From Metaphire vulgaris (taxonomy: Eukaryota > Annelida > Clitellata > Crassiclitellata > Megascolecidae), in contig JACLAT010000046.1 in the NCBI GenBank assembly GCA_018105865.1, forward strand, positions 1 to 64,000: a DNA stretch of 64,000 bases. The letters are read 5' to 3'. This document shows positions 32,390 to 44,656 of this stretch, one piece after another. Both the position numbers and the translations under genes were made by a program. Under the pieces are notes generated by a model. That model saw only the letters and a program-made list of their open reading frames with translations, was not told the origin of the DNA and did no database searches. Position 1 is the stretch's first letter, and every line of letters begins with the position of its first letter.

Positions 32390-34560
32390 TAAAATGGACA
32401 GAGTACGCGCTAGGCTAGAAGACGCTAAGACTTCGGTAAAATTATTAGAATCGCCACGGCCGCCCAAAGACCGAGAGATAGGTTATAGAAACCGGCAACG
32501 ACAATAGGTTCCCGGGAGAGCCTTCGGTCTTCGGCGACTAGAGAGTTTGGCCGCTGAAAGATCGTCGCATGTTTGACAGAGGCTGCGCGGAGACGGCGGC
32601 TGGCTGGCCGCTGACGAAGGGAACAGGCGGTTGGAGCGATGGAAAGAAGGAGAGAGAACGGCAGCGGTCGGCCGGCTGTGTAGTGTCGATGCGTTCGCCT
32701 AAAGACCGGCGCCCGGTTACCAGGGGTGATTAGCGAAGGGTTGGGCCGTAGACGGGGTCGCTTATCACCGATAACGACGACGCCACTGCCGAGGTTCCCT
32801 GCTTTCACGGCACCTGAGCGGACGTGGCCCAACAGTTTAAAATTTCGCATAAAGACCGGCGCCCAGACCACCAGGGCCTGTTGGCGATGCGCGTCGCCGG
32901 CGGCGAAGCGCCTTTCGCCGCTGCCGACGACGCTAGGGGGGTGGGTCCGAAGTTAAACTTTCTGACGGATAAAACGCATAGATAGGGACATTAGAGGGCC
33001 AGCGCCCTGAAGGGCTGGTTCTAAAAATCGAAAATCTCCGAAATATAGGAATTTATGTAGCACGCGTCAAAAGGAGGACGCAGGCGGCTGTTGTAACTAA
33101 AGTCGCTTGAGACGCGCGCCCAGCCAGTAGGAGCTATTGCCGCGTCGCTTAGCCGTAGACGAAGCCCCTGACCACCAGTGGCGGCTCCCCCGGGGGGAAG
33201 GGGGGGCCCGTGCCCCCCTATTGAGTGCCTGGCCCCCAGTGCCCCCAGTTTGGACACTATACTTAATGCCACATACATTAAACACCAAATGGTTGGCCCC
33301 CATGATTAGAAGTTGCCACCCCAACGCCCCAGTTGCCAAATCCTAGAGCCGCCACTGCTGACCACCGCTAACGAAAACGCTATTAGGCAGGTCCCTACTT
33401 TTTCCTATTGACGGCAACTACGCGAAAATTCAGACAACTGACGAAAATTCCGCCTAAGTGCCCGTCAAAAAGTTTCAAAACTCTAAAAATTTCAGTCATT
33501 GACATGACATGTGCTTTTCTCAATGTGGTCGCTTATATCGTGAGGCGATAGAGCAAAGAAAGCACAGCGATTGAAAGCGAGCATTTGGAGCCCGTTTAAA
33601 GTGCTAAAGCTTATCGTTTCATATTGACGTATTAAAGACTATCGATTGCATCTCCTGTGCGCTAGTTATTTTGGCTGCCGGAGTGCGTCTAGTCAACGCG
33701 TCTTTGTCCGTTTTACCAGTGTTGCCACTGTAGCCACTGTTGTCATTGTTGCTTGGTTTATTAATAAATATAAATAAACCAATAAAGGCAAGTTGTATTT
33801 GTGTCTTTTGAAGTCGCTGTGACGCCGGAGTCTCAGCGCACTGTCCGTGAAGGTGAGTCTTGGTTGTGCTGAAAATCGCCTACCTGAGGTGACGTTAGTG
33901 CCCAGGAAATCAACTCTGAGCCAAGGGAGGAGACAGACGCCCGCCTGTCGTAAAGGCGCGGGGAGACAGTTTGGGTGAATTGACCGTCAATGAAAAGAGT
34001 GAACCGCCGCCCAGTCAGGCACGGATAACTTCGGGTTTGGTGAAAGCGCTGAGGAAGCAAATAGACGCCGCTGCCCGTCTAGAAGCGAGAGCAGAAGTTA
34101 CCGAGCGTGCTAAGAAGCCGCAACAGAGTAGAGACAACGCCGCCTGTCTATAAGAGAGCGGAAGACGGTTAGATTACCGAGAATGAAGAGACGTGGGACC
34201 AAGTCGAAGCCAGTGACCAGGAATACTTATCGAAATCGCTTAAGGCGCCGAGACCAAGCGGTGGCCAGCGATAAGAGGAATGAGCTAAAGGGTCTCTCGG
34301 ACGAGGCCGGGGCCGGAACGGATAGAGAGTCAGAGGAGGGAAACGAGAACCCTATGTCGAGAAACGGCCGTCCTCAGTGTGCTGCCTGCCCGGCAGCCGC
34401 GGACACCCCCTCTGATGTCGGAGAACCGGAAAGAGAAACTGACGCCGCCGATCAAGCAGAGTCGGCGGCTGATGGCGATCGAAAAAACGAGCGGGCGTTG
34501 GGGGCCGCCCGACCGCCGGCCGCGCAACGACCCGCGACCCGGGGAGGTCGCCACACCTTT
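32390..34560. other. GC-rich block, no recognised gene
   Basis: Base composition changes sharply from AT-rich flanks to GC-rich, with many CpG. At 32699, 32850 and, weaker, 33106 a repeated phrase AAAGACCGGCGCCC, CCAGGG and CGACGACGC shows imperfect repeats of about 150 bases. A + frame starting at 32394 (MDRVRARLEDAKTSVKLLES) runs only 37 codons. The frames at 33971-34641 are rich in Arg, Ala, Glu and Pro with no recognised domain. Possible readings are a fragment of a GC-rich LTR or DIRS-type retroelement or an old CpG island. Confidence 0.4.
33176..33357. mobile_element. hAT-like MITE with perfect 8-bp target duplication
   Basis: Termini CAGTGGCGGCTC and GAGCCGCCACTG, 8-bp duplication CTGACCAC on both sides (33168-33175, 33358-33365). 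182 bases inserted inside the GC-rich block. Confidence 0.9.
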
Positions 34561-34639
34561 TTAAAACTTATGGGCATTCGTTACAAAAGATTTACCACCT
34601 TGTTCCAATTTTATCTTATAATTAAAACTTGTTTTAAAT

Positions 34640-36100
34640 AAAAGTCATGTTCCTCTAATCTCTGAAGATTCTTTTGAAATTGCAATATTTCTCTACGGAA
34701 GGCGATTAGAAGAAAGATCGTTTAAAACAGGGTGGGCCAATAAAACCGTCGAAACTCAGTTTCACCGTACTGTAAATATTTGCACAACGTCTGATTCTAA
34801 ATGCATGAAATCTAATTTACGTCTGCAGAATTATATTGCGAATGCAGTCATGTCAGTTTTTTCCTTTCAAATTCTCAAGTGCAGCTTTACCCCTAGAGAA
34901 AACCAAACTAAAACTAGGACTCGTTCATCAAAACTATGAATCACGCATTGTAGTTAGAAAGATTTCTTTTAAACCATTTATAAAGTTTTGTGAGTAACCA
35001 CTAGCAAAGAAATATGCTTATGTTGAGACACTATCTTTTGGACCGCCACATAACGAACCTGACCCACCGCTGCCACTACCACTCATTGTCGATTCAACGA
35101 CGGAGTATAAGTACATTAGGTTTTAACGTAGGGATGTCTTATAAAATGTTAAATAAAAAGTTCAGTACTTGCATATGTGGCGAATTTTATAGACGATATA
35201 GGACCACTCACAAAATCAAGTAGTGATCAGCGATTTGTAAATACCAAAATAATAAAAGGCAATGATTGACTATAAATGAGCAACAGTCAATGACTAAGAA
35301 AACAAAGTATAGCGTCATAAAACAACCGAGTATTATTGCACTCTCTCTTCAACTCACCTGTTTATGAGCAAGCAATAACACTTCATTCTTTCAAGAACTT
35401 TGCATGAATCATAAATAGCATTTAATGACCATGTCTGTTAATGCTTACACCCAGTTTACGACGGAACCACTTACTTTCCAGTCAAGACTAGTCAAGACCA
35501 GTCAAGTACAGCGAATCAGGACTTTGATATTATAACGAATTCGACTTGTCTACTTTCATATTTGGTATTTGACTTTGAAAGTAAAGTCATATGATTTCAT
35601 TACTCTTAGGCAAAAACAGGTATGACATTGTATATTCGATAAAAGCGTGTTAATTGTATTTTGCAATACGGTCTAGCGATACCCTAATAAAGTATTATAT
35701 TTCGTTAAGCCAATCGAATTAGCCTATATTTTCTAGGTTACCTCAGCGTGGAAATATCAAGCGCTTTATGTGCGATAACTGATTGCAGATTTCCAATAAA
35801 ATGTGAAATGATCTGACTGAATTTTGGTACTTTGTAGTTGAACAAATCCTGGTGCAAAAGTGACATAAGGTAAGGGCTCAAAAGAGGTATGTTTTCAATC
35901 CCGTCCTTCCGTTTGCACAGTGTACATAGTCAAAATCTCCTAAATCCTCCCCCTACTCACCCTCAGTGCGTATGTGCTAGATGGATGGACCATAGGAGAC
36001 AAAATAATTGAAGTTCTATCGTGTAAATAGTCTGCGTATCGTCGGCTGAATATTGCATCTTCCGACCACCAAATACGCATTCGATTTTCCCATTCACAGC
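34640..36100. other. non-coding, no gene seen
   Basis: AT-rich sequence upstream of the receptor gene. No exon recognised. Confidence 0.4.
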
Positions 36101-36104
36101 TGAA

Positions 36105-36215
36105 AGATTGGTTGAGCGTCTGTGACCAAAGCAGTCGAATAGTTTCTGCAACAGTCGAGATTCGAACCTCGGACTCCATCACGTGTAGACGAGCTCGCCA
36201 AAGATTGGACCACTG
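36105..36215 (-). mobile_element. tRNA-derived SINE fragment
   Basis: The minus strand contains GAGTCCGAGGTTCGAATCTC, a polymerase III B box in a tRNA-like context, with an A-box-like segment about 45 bases upstream. The related 3' portion (GAGATCAGCGTAGGACCTTA) lies at about 36935-37015 in + orientation. Confidence 0.5.
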
Positions 36216-37546
36216 TTTTACCTATTAACACATAGGCATTTTAGTAGTAGGCTCCATAATTTTTCTGGGATCTCTAAAGCACAAATATGGAAAGCTAACG
36301 ACAATAATGATGGGGAAAGATGCAAAGAGAAAAATACATAAAATATTAAAAGACAACGTCATTAGTACACATATAAGAGAAGAATTATAGAATCAGTGGT
36401 CTCTAGTGGTTATGTACATGTAGCATATGTACTAATATCATAATTAAACGCTACAATATGGCCAGATGTATGGTAAGCGAAAAATCTGAAATATATTCTG
36501 CCTCATCACTTCGCATTTCATATTCCAGCTTTTCCACATTCCGACAAGTATTGTGAATAAATTCCTAAAACAAAATGCCTCTGGATCAGCAAAGAAGGTG
36601 CAACAAAAGTCTCCTGGCTAATATAATACCCAGCCAAAGTCACTTGAAAGTTAATGGGTGACTTTAATTAGGCAAATGAGAACTTAATTCAAACAATCCC
36701 CTAAAATGAACCACAGAAAAGACATGAAAAAGAGGATTCAGTAATTTGGATTTAACTCAGATGACCAGTTAGTTGAGAAGGTGAGCGTTAGACAAACTTT
36801 GGAACCAGTCGCCATAAAGCAGTAGCATTTGATTCAAAATAAGGAAAATGTATTGAACGAGAGAGTGGATTTTGGTGTTATTTTGACGAAGTTCTGACAG
36901 AAACAATTTTGTTTGGATTTCTTGAGACACGGTGTAGATTAATGGCGTAAGCCTCCTGCGTCGCTGATTGCCTAGTAAGTGGAGATCAGCGTAGGACCTT
37001 ACGTTCGTTCGAGTATTGGAGTAGTTTTACCTTTAACAGAAATATTAACGCACTAGCTTACTTGAATAGAAATTTCCATTGCTTCACTAGTAAAACTGAA
37101 AAAAAGAAAGTAAGAAAGGATCTTCAAGATATTTTCAGTGCTATATGAACAGTTTTAACTATAGCATCATACAGCTGATAACGTCGCAATCAAATGGCTG
37201 ACATCATTTAGCACATTAAGCATTCGATAATAATACTATAGCATCGTATTCATGGATACGATAAAGAATTGTTTAGGAAAGAATATCTTTAGTGCTCGAA
37301 TAAGATGATAAGACAGTATCTGCGCGAATGTTTTAAAAAGTAGCTGAAATATAGAGGGAAATTAGATGAAGCATTTCGATTTTAGTTTAATATGTGTGTT
37401 GTTTTGGCATTGTATACTGCGAATGATGTTTCTTTTTACGGACTCAATGATAACAGCTGTGGCGGAGAAAAGAAAGTTGGATTATCTGTGGAAGCGACAG
37501 CGGTTATTAGCACAAAAGAAACCCTAATAAGCGACTTAAAATCTTG

Positions 37547-37548
<2 letters not shown>

Positions 37549-37617
<69 letters not shown>
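37549..37617. repeat. (ATT)n microsatellite
   Basis: Trinucleotide array just upstream of the proposed receptor first exon. Confidence 0.97.
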
Positions 37618-37659
37618 TCATTATTATTTGCAGGAATAAATCTGCTATCGGCTTACAAT

Positions 37660-37735
37660 ATGGACCAGATGATGCTACTGAGCTCACAGAGTCAATATTG
37701 GAATCGTCTGGTGCTAATTAGCCTCATGTTATATG
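37660..37735 (+). CDS. receptor gene exon 1: start and signal peptide (proposed)
   Basis: An ATG opens 25 codons: a polar stretch with one arginine, then the hydrophobic core LVLISLMLY, ending one base into a codon. The junction G|GCAAGT is a GC-type donor, otherwise consensus. Joining it in phase 1 to the acceptor at 38980 gives GITSGNNEA, a plausible signal cleavage zone. An acceptor-like TTTGCAG at 37627-37633 suggests the exon may also carry 5' untranslated sequence. The choice rests on phase, a hydrophobic core and position. An upstream canonical exon cannot be excluded. Confidence 0.45.
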
Positions 37736-37761
37736 GCAAGTACATTTTCGATTTCAAATAA

Positions 37762-37807
<46 letters not shown>

Positions 37808-38979
37808 GATGGCGACCTTTTAAGATTTTCCAAATTATTTTGTTCTGAAAATATGCATGATTATGTTCTTTTCAACAACGTGTGCAAGCCACCTTTATTG
37901 GAGAAAAAATGGAATTCTGTGGGCTGTGACTAAGGCCTGTATACATATTAGGCTGAAAATGTAAGCGTTTTAGACTCAAAATCTAATGTTGTTTGGCGAA
38001 ATCGCTTTGAAGGTGTACCAGACGACATTTTAAAAATATCATGACCACTAAGCTAGTAAGTTCTTGGAGTAATGATTACTCCAAAAGTAGGTTACGCAAG
38101 ATCATAGATGTGACGTCACACTGCTTAATAAATAAGTAAATCTAACAGTGTTCTGTTTTCTATGAGTAATGCATGACTTGACTCCTACGTGTTGTAACTG
38201 TTGTTTAACCCCTTGAATTCGCGTTGAATTTGACTCATTGAATAATTCTTATAAGTCCCAACGCTGGAGTGACAAGATTATAAAATTAACATTATGGTTT
38301 AATTAGAAGATCAGAGGCATATACTTGAATTAACTTTCTGTACGTACGTGGGACAACTACAGCACTTGATTAGCCAGAATGGATGGGTCAGGACAGGCTA
38401 GGCCAAAACCAAGAGGGGGTCATGGCCCAAATGGCCCAATGGTAAATACGCCACTGGAGGAGTCGGTGGCATTATTCATCAGACAGAATCGTGAATAGCG
38501 TAGTTTCAGTAGAGTGAGTTGTCTGGATCCAGATGATTTAGGTAGCGACGGTTATTAAAATTCATTAAAAATTTCGCAGTTTATGACGATGATGAGATGG
38601 ACGTCAATGGAATTATTTACATCAAGGATAGGCTTCTTAAGCACAAAGATTGCGATGGTTTCCTCCATAGAATCATGAAAGCAGCTTTCTTCAGTCTGAC
38701 ATACCTGTAGATGTTCTATGAAGTCTTCGGTCAGAAAATTAAATTTTCTTCGCCGAAAAGAATTGTGATTTTCCGTTGCAATTATTGCTATTCGAATGAA
38801 CTCAATTGCATTTTGAATCAACGTTTGAATTATGATCTACAGTACTCGATTGCGGTTCGACGATTAAATGTCTAATTGTATAATATAGTTTGATGTGACG
38901 TATACAGTAATGTATTTGATAATTGAATTCGCGTAACAGTACATGCAATAACTGTACTGTATGTCTTACTGTATTTTAG

Positions 38980-39288
38980 GGATAACATCCGGTAATAATG
39001 AAGCCGTGGTTCACAAAATTGAAGTCTTGATCAACGACATGGTCTCCATGCATTGTCACACGGATGCTTCAATTGACATCCAATGGCATTTTAATTCGAT
39101 ATTCAATATTGTCTTTGCCGGAGGAAGACTCTGGTCTCCTCATAAAGAGAGATTACGTACGGAAGATGATAACGCCGGATCACACATGCTTATAATTCCG
39201 AGAGTAAGAGGCGAAGACGCTGGATGGTATTATTGTTCAGAAGAAGACACCGGACGACGAATCAGTTCAACGCATCTGACTGTGCTCT
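38980..39288 (+). CDS. receptor gene exon 2: Ig-like domain 1
   Basis: Acceptor CTGTATTTTAG, 309 bases, phase 1-1, donor T|GTATGA; about residues 26-128. The canonical Ig cysteine pair is visible: MVSMHC, then IQWHF with the core tryptophan, and EDAGWYYCSEED with the DxGxYxC motif. It closes with STHLTVL as the last strand. Together these fit a V- or I-set domain of an extracellular receptor. The strand, phase and reading continue directly into a second Ig exon. Confidence 0.88.
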
Positions 39289-39592
39289 GTATGAAAATCT
39301 CTTGTCATTGGCTATTGCCTGTTAATCAATTAATTATAAACAAATGTGTTTTCCATGTTCAGAATTTTGAATTTATGATTCGCAAATTACAATAGCTTGG
39401 ATTAGTTGTGTGGCATATATTAAATAAGTCGTGGAATAAAAATTACAAGTAGGACTATATGTCTCTCAGACCAAAATAATAGCACTTCCAAGAAATATAA
39501 TAATTTTTAAAACACTTACATGTAAGTTTTGTGAGATAACTTCGAATTATCTTTAAAATTTCCAAATATTCTGATGCTTGTTAAATTGACAG

Positions 39593-39910
39593 ATTCAGAT
39601 CCTGTCTGCTTTTCTAACATGCATCCTGACGGCTTTATCGGTCCGAATACTTGCAACCTTCAGCAGGAGAATATGGTCTTCAACTGTGCTGTCTCGTTCA
39701 ATGGCAGCTTTCCTCCACACCTCATATGGAGATTGTCGAATGACAATCGAACCCTAAACAGCTCAATCTGCGAGGATAAACCCAACAGACGAAACTGCAG
39801 TTTAATTATGGAATCTGGTCCAATATACGATGGATCCATTTTCATTTGCCAAACAACAGCGTCAGCTGATTCGAACTTTAATTGCAGCACAGAAGTCACC
39901 AAAATACTGT
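39593..39910 (+). CDS. receptor gene exon 3: Ig-like domain 2
   Basis: Acceptor TTAAATTGACAG, 318 bases, phase 1-1, donor T|GTAAGT; about residues 129-235. Splicing creates VLYSDPVCFSN at the domain boundary. Ig features are NMVFNCAVSF, PHLIWRLSND and YDGSIFICQTT, with two extra cysteines (NTCNL, SSICEDKPNRRNCS) suggesting a second disulfide. Several N-glycosylation sequons are present (NGS, NRT, NSS, NCS). Confidence 0.87.
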
Positions 39911-39928
39911 GTAAGTTAAAATAAACAG

Positions 39929-40060
39929 TGGCGTAGCATGGATTTCCTCAGAGAGTTAAAGCCATTTCCAGCTTCGAAAAATCCTGACAAGCAAAAAGTC
40001 ATCACCTATTATTTTGCTTATTGGTATAGCTACTGTATATCAGCGCATGCAACTATATTT
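39929..40060. mobile_element. hAT-like MITE left end fragment
   Basis: CAGTGGCGTAGCATGGATT begins just after exon 3, with CTGACAAGCAAAAAGTCATC inside. No right end found; probably truncated by the SINE that follows. Confidence 0.5.
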
Positions 40061-40189
40061 ATATTGTTATTTGCTTCTCTTTTGATACCTTAAACAACCT
40101 TAAACGCAATGTTGGCACCCCTCCACCCACAGAATAACAATACGCAATACAAACAATTTGGTCGGGCAACCCCCGTGCCCCGATGATGT

Positions 40190-40430
40190 GCGCTTTGGAA
40201 CAGTGGTTAGCGCACTGGTCTGCCAATCTTGCGGCCCGTTGTTCAACTCTCGGCCGCCGCAGAAATTTTTCAGTTGTTTCTGTCCCAAGCGCCCCCAGTC
40301 GACTCAGCTGTGAATGAGTGCATCGGGTTTTAACTCGGTGAAAGGAAAGGCGGCGAGGGAAAGGCTGGCAGCCGCCCTCATTCAGCCGTTGCCATGTAAA
40401 GTTGGCTACTCCGTTGAACACAAGATCAAG
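40190..40430 (+). mobile_element. tRNA-derived SINE
   Basis: Same family as 18633-18922: GTGGTTAGCGCACTGGTCTG, then GTTGTTTCTGTCCCAAGCGC and AACTCGGTGAAAGGAAAGGC. Sited in intron 3 of the receptor gene. Confidence 0.8.
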
Positions 40431-40726
40431 CAAAGTGGGAATGCTCCTTATCAAACTGCATTGCTACCATGTATGCAGAAAGTGAATTGAATGATGAGGC
40501 TGATGATGATGACGATGAAATTTTATAAAATTAATAATAAGCTATGCAACAAATCGAAATATGATCGTTTCCTGATGCACTGTAAATGGTTTAACTCTAG
40601 AGAATTTTTTGTTTTCACAACAACTTAGTCTATGACATGTTATTTCCGAACAAGATGTGACGCAGAACGAGCCTTGAGCGCCTAATGGTGAAAAATCGAT
40701 AGAACCGGTGAAGAGGCAACATGGCG

Positions 40727-40727
<1 letters not shown>

Positions 40728-40784
<57 letters not shown>
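40728..40784. repeat. (ATT)n microsatellite
   Basis: Trinucleotide array in receptor intron 3. Confidence 0.97.
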
Positions 40785-40785
<1 letters not shown>

Positions 40786-40854
40786 CGTATTCTTCAAATG
40801 GTGAAAGAAATCAGCCATTTGACTGCGACATCATTAGCTGAGTGTAACGTCTGA

Positions 40855-41330
40855 AGACCGCCATCCCTCGAGTCTTGTTATAGGACAAGAGTCAACTATA
40901 TTATGTGATTCATTGTTTGCATTTCACCGCAGATACACAGATCTGAGTCGTCCAGTCCCCACTTCCGGCGACAATATTTTCAGTGACCCTGCGCTGTCCG
41001 GAAGCGGTTCAACAGGTACCAAAGATGACGTGGCAGGGTGTCGAATCCTGGTTGTCGGATAGCGGGATATTCTACCAGATGGTAGTTGATTGCCTGTGTC
41101 GACTTCTAGTCAAGTCTCCACTGACCATCGACGTCTGTGGGTTCTTTGTTCAACCGCAGGGGGTGACGTGATTTGAGTCGCTGTTGAGGCGGATTGGTTA
41201 AGTCCTCATGAAGTGGCCAGTCTTCATTTTCTGCCACCTTCTGCAGAAACTTGTATACAGCGGCTGTGCGACGCAGATGGGGGGGGGGGGGGGGCAGATG
41301 TTGATTGTTCACGTTCTGTCCGGATGATAA
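40855..41330 (-). pseudogene. LINE reverse transcriptase C-terminal fragment
   Basis: The minus strand reads RTAAVYKFLQKVAENEDWPL, RLKSRHPL, then LNRFRTAQGHCKYC, DLCICGEMQTMNHIIDSCP. This is the conserved cysteine/histidine end of LINE polyproteins (LLNRFRTGQG.C......W......LC.CGE.QTM.HI...CP). Frameshifts separate the blocks. It lies in receptor intron 3, in opposite orientation. Confidence 0.8.
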
Positions 41331-41951
41331 TCAATACCTCGTTTTCCAGGAATCAATATGCAGCCAGCAAGACAAGCCACAGACGCAAAAAGTCTATGCG
41401 AAATTGCATGACAGATATTTTTAACGTTTGTGCCAGTTACTAATTTTAGAAACGAAACGTAGTAGAACTTTTTGCTGAATTTGTCCTGTAAATAGCCTGG
41501 TTTTCGCTAGGTGACGCCGCTTAACTTTGGAATTTGAAAGAAAAACTTAAATTGCCACATGCAGGATATATCACTGCAGATGTTCATTAAGTTTCGTGCA
41601 TTAAAGAAAGAGTTTTTGAAACTATTTACAATAAAACAGGGTGGTGCCGATTTTTCTGACTCACCCTGTATATATTATGTTTGCATGTAGGAAAAGGCAG
41701 GGCCTGTTTTAACGTGCAGTGATACATAAATGTGCAGTGATAAAACGGAAAATGTGCAGTGATAAAATGCATGATCCCGTGTAATAATGTGCGTATGACT
41801 TTTTTGCTTGTCAAGGTTTTTGGAGAGACCTTGTCCACCCCAAACACCTTGTGCAGTGATAAATTTTTCTTAAGACAAGCCCTGGGAAAAGACACATTTT
41901 CCAGTAGCATAATGAATTCGAAGTTCATTTTACATTTTCTGTTTCCTATAG

Positions 41952-42218
41952 ATCTTTCTGCGGCAAATGACTCTGCTAAGAAATACGTAAATGACAATAT
42001 AAATTGTTCGGCAAAAAGTAATCTAGACGTTAAATACAATTGGACACTTCATCAAAGTAACAAAGTGTCATTGTTGAGTTCAAAGCAAAATCTTCTTATC
42101 CAGAAACCAGGAATTTATCAATGTGAAGTGAATTATAGCATCAGAAACTACTCCTGCATTACCTTAGCTTCTGTCGTAAATGCCAGTGTCGAAATCACTA
42201 AAGACGAGACAATATCTG
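41952..42218 (+). CDS. receptor gene exon 4: Ig-like domain 3
   Basis: Acceptor CTGTTTCCTATAG, 267 bases, phase 1-1, donor G|GTAAGA; about residues 235-324. INCSAKSN, VKYNWTLHQ and KPGIYQCEVNY give the Ig cysteine-tryptophan-cysteine pattern, with GIYQC replacing the more usual DxGxYxC. It is shorter than domains 1 and 2, as for a membrane-proximal C2-type domain. Several N-glycosylation sequons (NCS, NWT, NYS, NAS). Confidence 0.83.
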
Positions 42219-42401
42219 GTAAGAACAATATACAATCAACGTATCGTTGTGATGCGCGATATATAAGTACTAAGAAAATTATGTACGTTCGATTTTAGTA
42301 TCTAAATACAGGTGTAGCACTCGTAAGCTCTGAATGACTATTGGACATGTTCAATCTCTAATACTAAGAAAATACCGCTTTATCAAAAGTGACGGTGTTT
42401 A

Positions 42402-44654
42402 GGGTGGTCCTCAAAAGCAAAGTTAAACTTTTTCAAAGTGCTTTTGCATTTTCCTGTTCCATTTGGGATAAAAACAAATTGGGGAAAATTCCAATCGAAT
42501 CTAAACATATTTAGTACTGTCACACGACCCCTATATTTACAGTGTGTGAAAAAGTCTTGCATCGGCTGCAAAACCGAAGTATTTTAATAATTTTTTTGAT
42601 ATTATTATCAGATTTTCTTGTAGAATTGGTTGTTATTATATATTTTTGTATCAATTTTCATTCTGCCTCCGTTTCTGTATGTGATGTCACTTTTCCCAGA
42701 CTTTTATGAGGAAATATGGCCACTGTGTGATTTCTCGAATCTTTACTAAAATGGTCACTCGCGGGAGTTCGCATGATATGGTGCGCGTTCTAACTACTTT
42801 AGCTCAATATGCGCTTTTGAATTTTATAAGGTAGCCTTGAAATGGCCGTTTTATTTATTGTGGCCATTAGTACTTTATGGGCCATCCCTTGTTCTTTCTG
42901 ACTAAATAACATCTGTGTGGTATGGAATGGACCAGTTTGACAAGGTGCTCATGTGTTATGATGTGATTCCAGGCTGCAATTAGAGACTCAATCAGCTCGC
43001 GCCTTTTCTGCTGCTGATTCTTGGTAATCTCGGCTGACACTTTATACTACAAGTTCTGAATAGTGTTAAGATCAGGTGACTGAGCCGGCAAATCAATGGA
43101 CTGAACTCCATGATTCTTCTTCCAACACGCAACAATTTTCGCTCTGAGACAGGGTGCATTGTAGTCCTGAAACAAATACTTGCTAGGTAACAGCTGTTTA
43201 GCTGATGGCAGCATACATTTCTCTAGAATTTCTCTAGAATGCCAATGTATTTCTCTGCATTTACCAACCAGTCAACAATATCTAGTCTTCCAAGCCCACT
43301 GGCTGCCATGAATCCCCACACCATAACTTTCGTTGGATGCTTCACTGACATGTTTAGGCACTCCGGCTTCTATTATTCATGTGGAAACCTTCTTATAAAA
43401 ATCTTGCCATGGTTCCATAGACTGCAAAATGTGCTTTCATCACTGAAGAAAACTTTCTCTCATGACTGACACAACACAGTATTCTAGACAAGGCCTTACT
43501 AATGAATTATATAGTTTTCTCTCAGAAGAAGTTCAGGAAACGTTAGCAGGAGATGTTCTGATCTATCTCTATTGCCTCTGGTGGCTGACTTCCTGGGCCG
43601 ACCGCAACGGGGTCGATCTGTCGTACTTTTGGTATCCTTGTGCTTCAGTAAAATGCGCACAACCATGCTTTGATTACAGCCGACCTTTGCTGCAATGTTT
43701 CGACTGGAATAGCCTTTTTTGCTCAGAACCACAACAAGGACTCGGTCTTCACTAGATAGAAACTGCCTCAACAACGACATCGCCAATACTTGCTACAAGC
43801 TGTTGAGGGCATCACAAGCAGTTCCCTAATGCACAGAAGAGCCAGCATCTAGTCGATGACACCGATCCGTATGCCAGTGATACATCATAGAACTCATTGA
43901 TTATTATGATTACTTTGCAATAGTCTTGATTACAGTGGTATAAAGTTCAACAGTTTTTGGTTTAATGCCTTTTTGGTACTAAATAATTGGACTACTTTTA
44001 AAGGACATTTGTTATTAGTGTCGCATCTATATATTGGTATGAACATAGTGGGTACAAGGTCTCATCATTGACAGAAATCCTGTCTGCAATTGATGAATAG
44101 TATACATATACGTAGTTACATAAAAACACAACATACATAGTCTAACGTTTTGCTGATTCATGGTATTACCGGGCCAAATATCGGTGAAAACTGGCTGCTA
44201 TGGGATGTTTGGACATTTTTAGAGCATGATGTGTAGTGGAAAAAGTGTATACATACTGCAAATTTCAGCCTATCTGCTATGGTTCTCAAGATATTAAACT
44301 TCAAAAATCGTAAAACTTAACACGTAGCGTTGACTCGCGATTAGCCTCGTATCTTCAAAATATCATATCTCTGAGAGTTTTTGACAAAACTAGCTGAACA
44401 TTTCAAGATTTACTCAACTTGAACTGTACTTCAAGCCCTATAAACTTCTTGCAGATCTGAGATGGTGTGGTGAACAATTGTCTAAATACTAGCTGCGTTT
44501 TCATGGAATGACCCTGTTTGTAATTTTCAATGTAAGTGTGACAGTGGTTAATAAACTTGGTACCAATGGTTTTTATTAGAAAATGAACAGTTTAAACAAA
44601 AAGCACTTCAATAAAATCTACTTTTAAAATTTTGTGTACATTTGAGGACCACCC
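42402..44654. mobile_element. Tc1/mariner-type transposon in receptor intron 4
   Basis: Termini GGGTGGTCCTCAAA and TTTGAGGACCACCC are inverted repeats flanked by TA on both sides (42400-42401, 44655-44656), the Tc1/mariner target duplication. A decayed transposase lies inside on the minus strand. Confidence 0.88.
42950..43786 (-). pseudogene. Tc1-type transposase, decayed
   Basis: The N-terminal helix-turn-helix is open (VLSKKGYSSRNIAAKVGCNQ, then GRPRKSA, the GRPR linker). Lower on the strand are KVFFSDESTF with the first catalytic-region motif, VMVWGFMAASG, QDYNAPCLRAKIV and SPDLNTIQ. These are the Tc1 DDE landmarks in order. Stops and shifts (for example after IRRFPHE) break the frame, so it is inactive. 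The catalytic acidic residues are partly recognisable only. Confidence 0.82.
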
Positions 44655-44656
44655 TA

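Noticed and set aside
32425..32871. A 148-codon minus-strand frame in the GC-rich block
   Set aside because: GC-rich DNA leaves long frames open by chance; arginine/leucine-rich with no domain.
34183..34641. A 152-codon + strand frame rich in Arg, Ala and Glu
   Set aside because: Low complexity, no recognised domain; kept only within the description of the GC-rich block.
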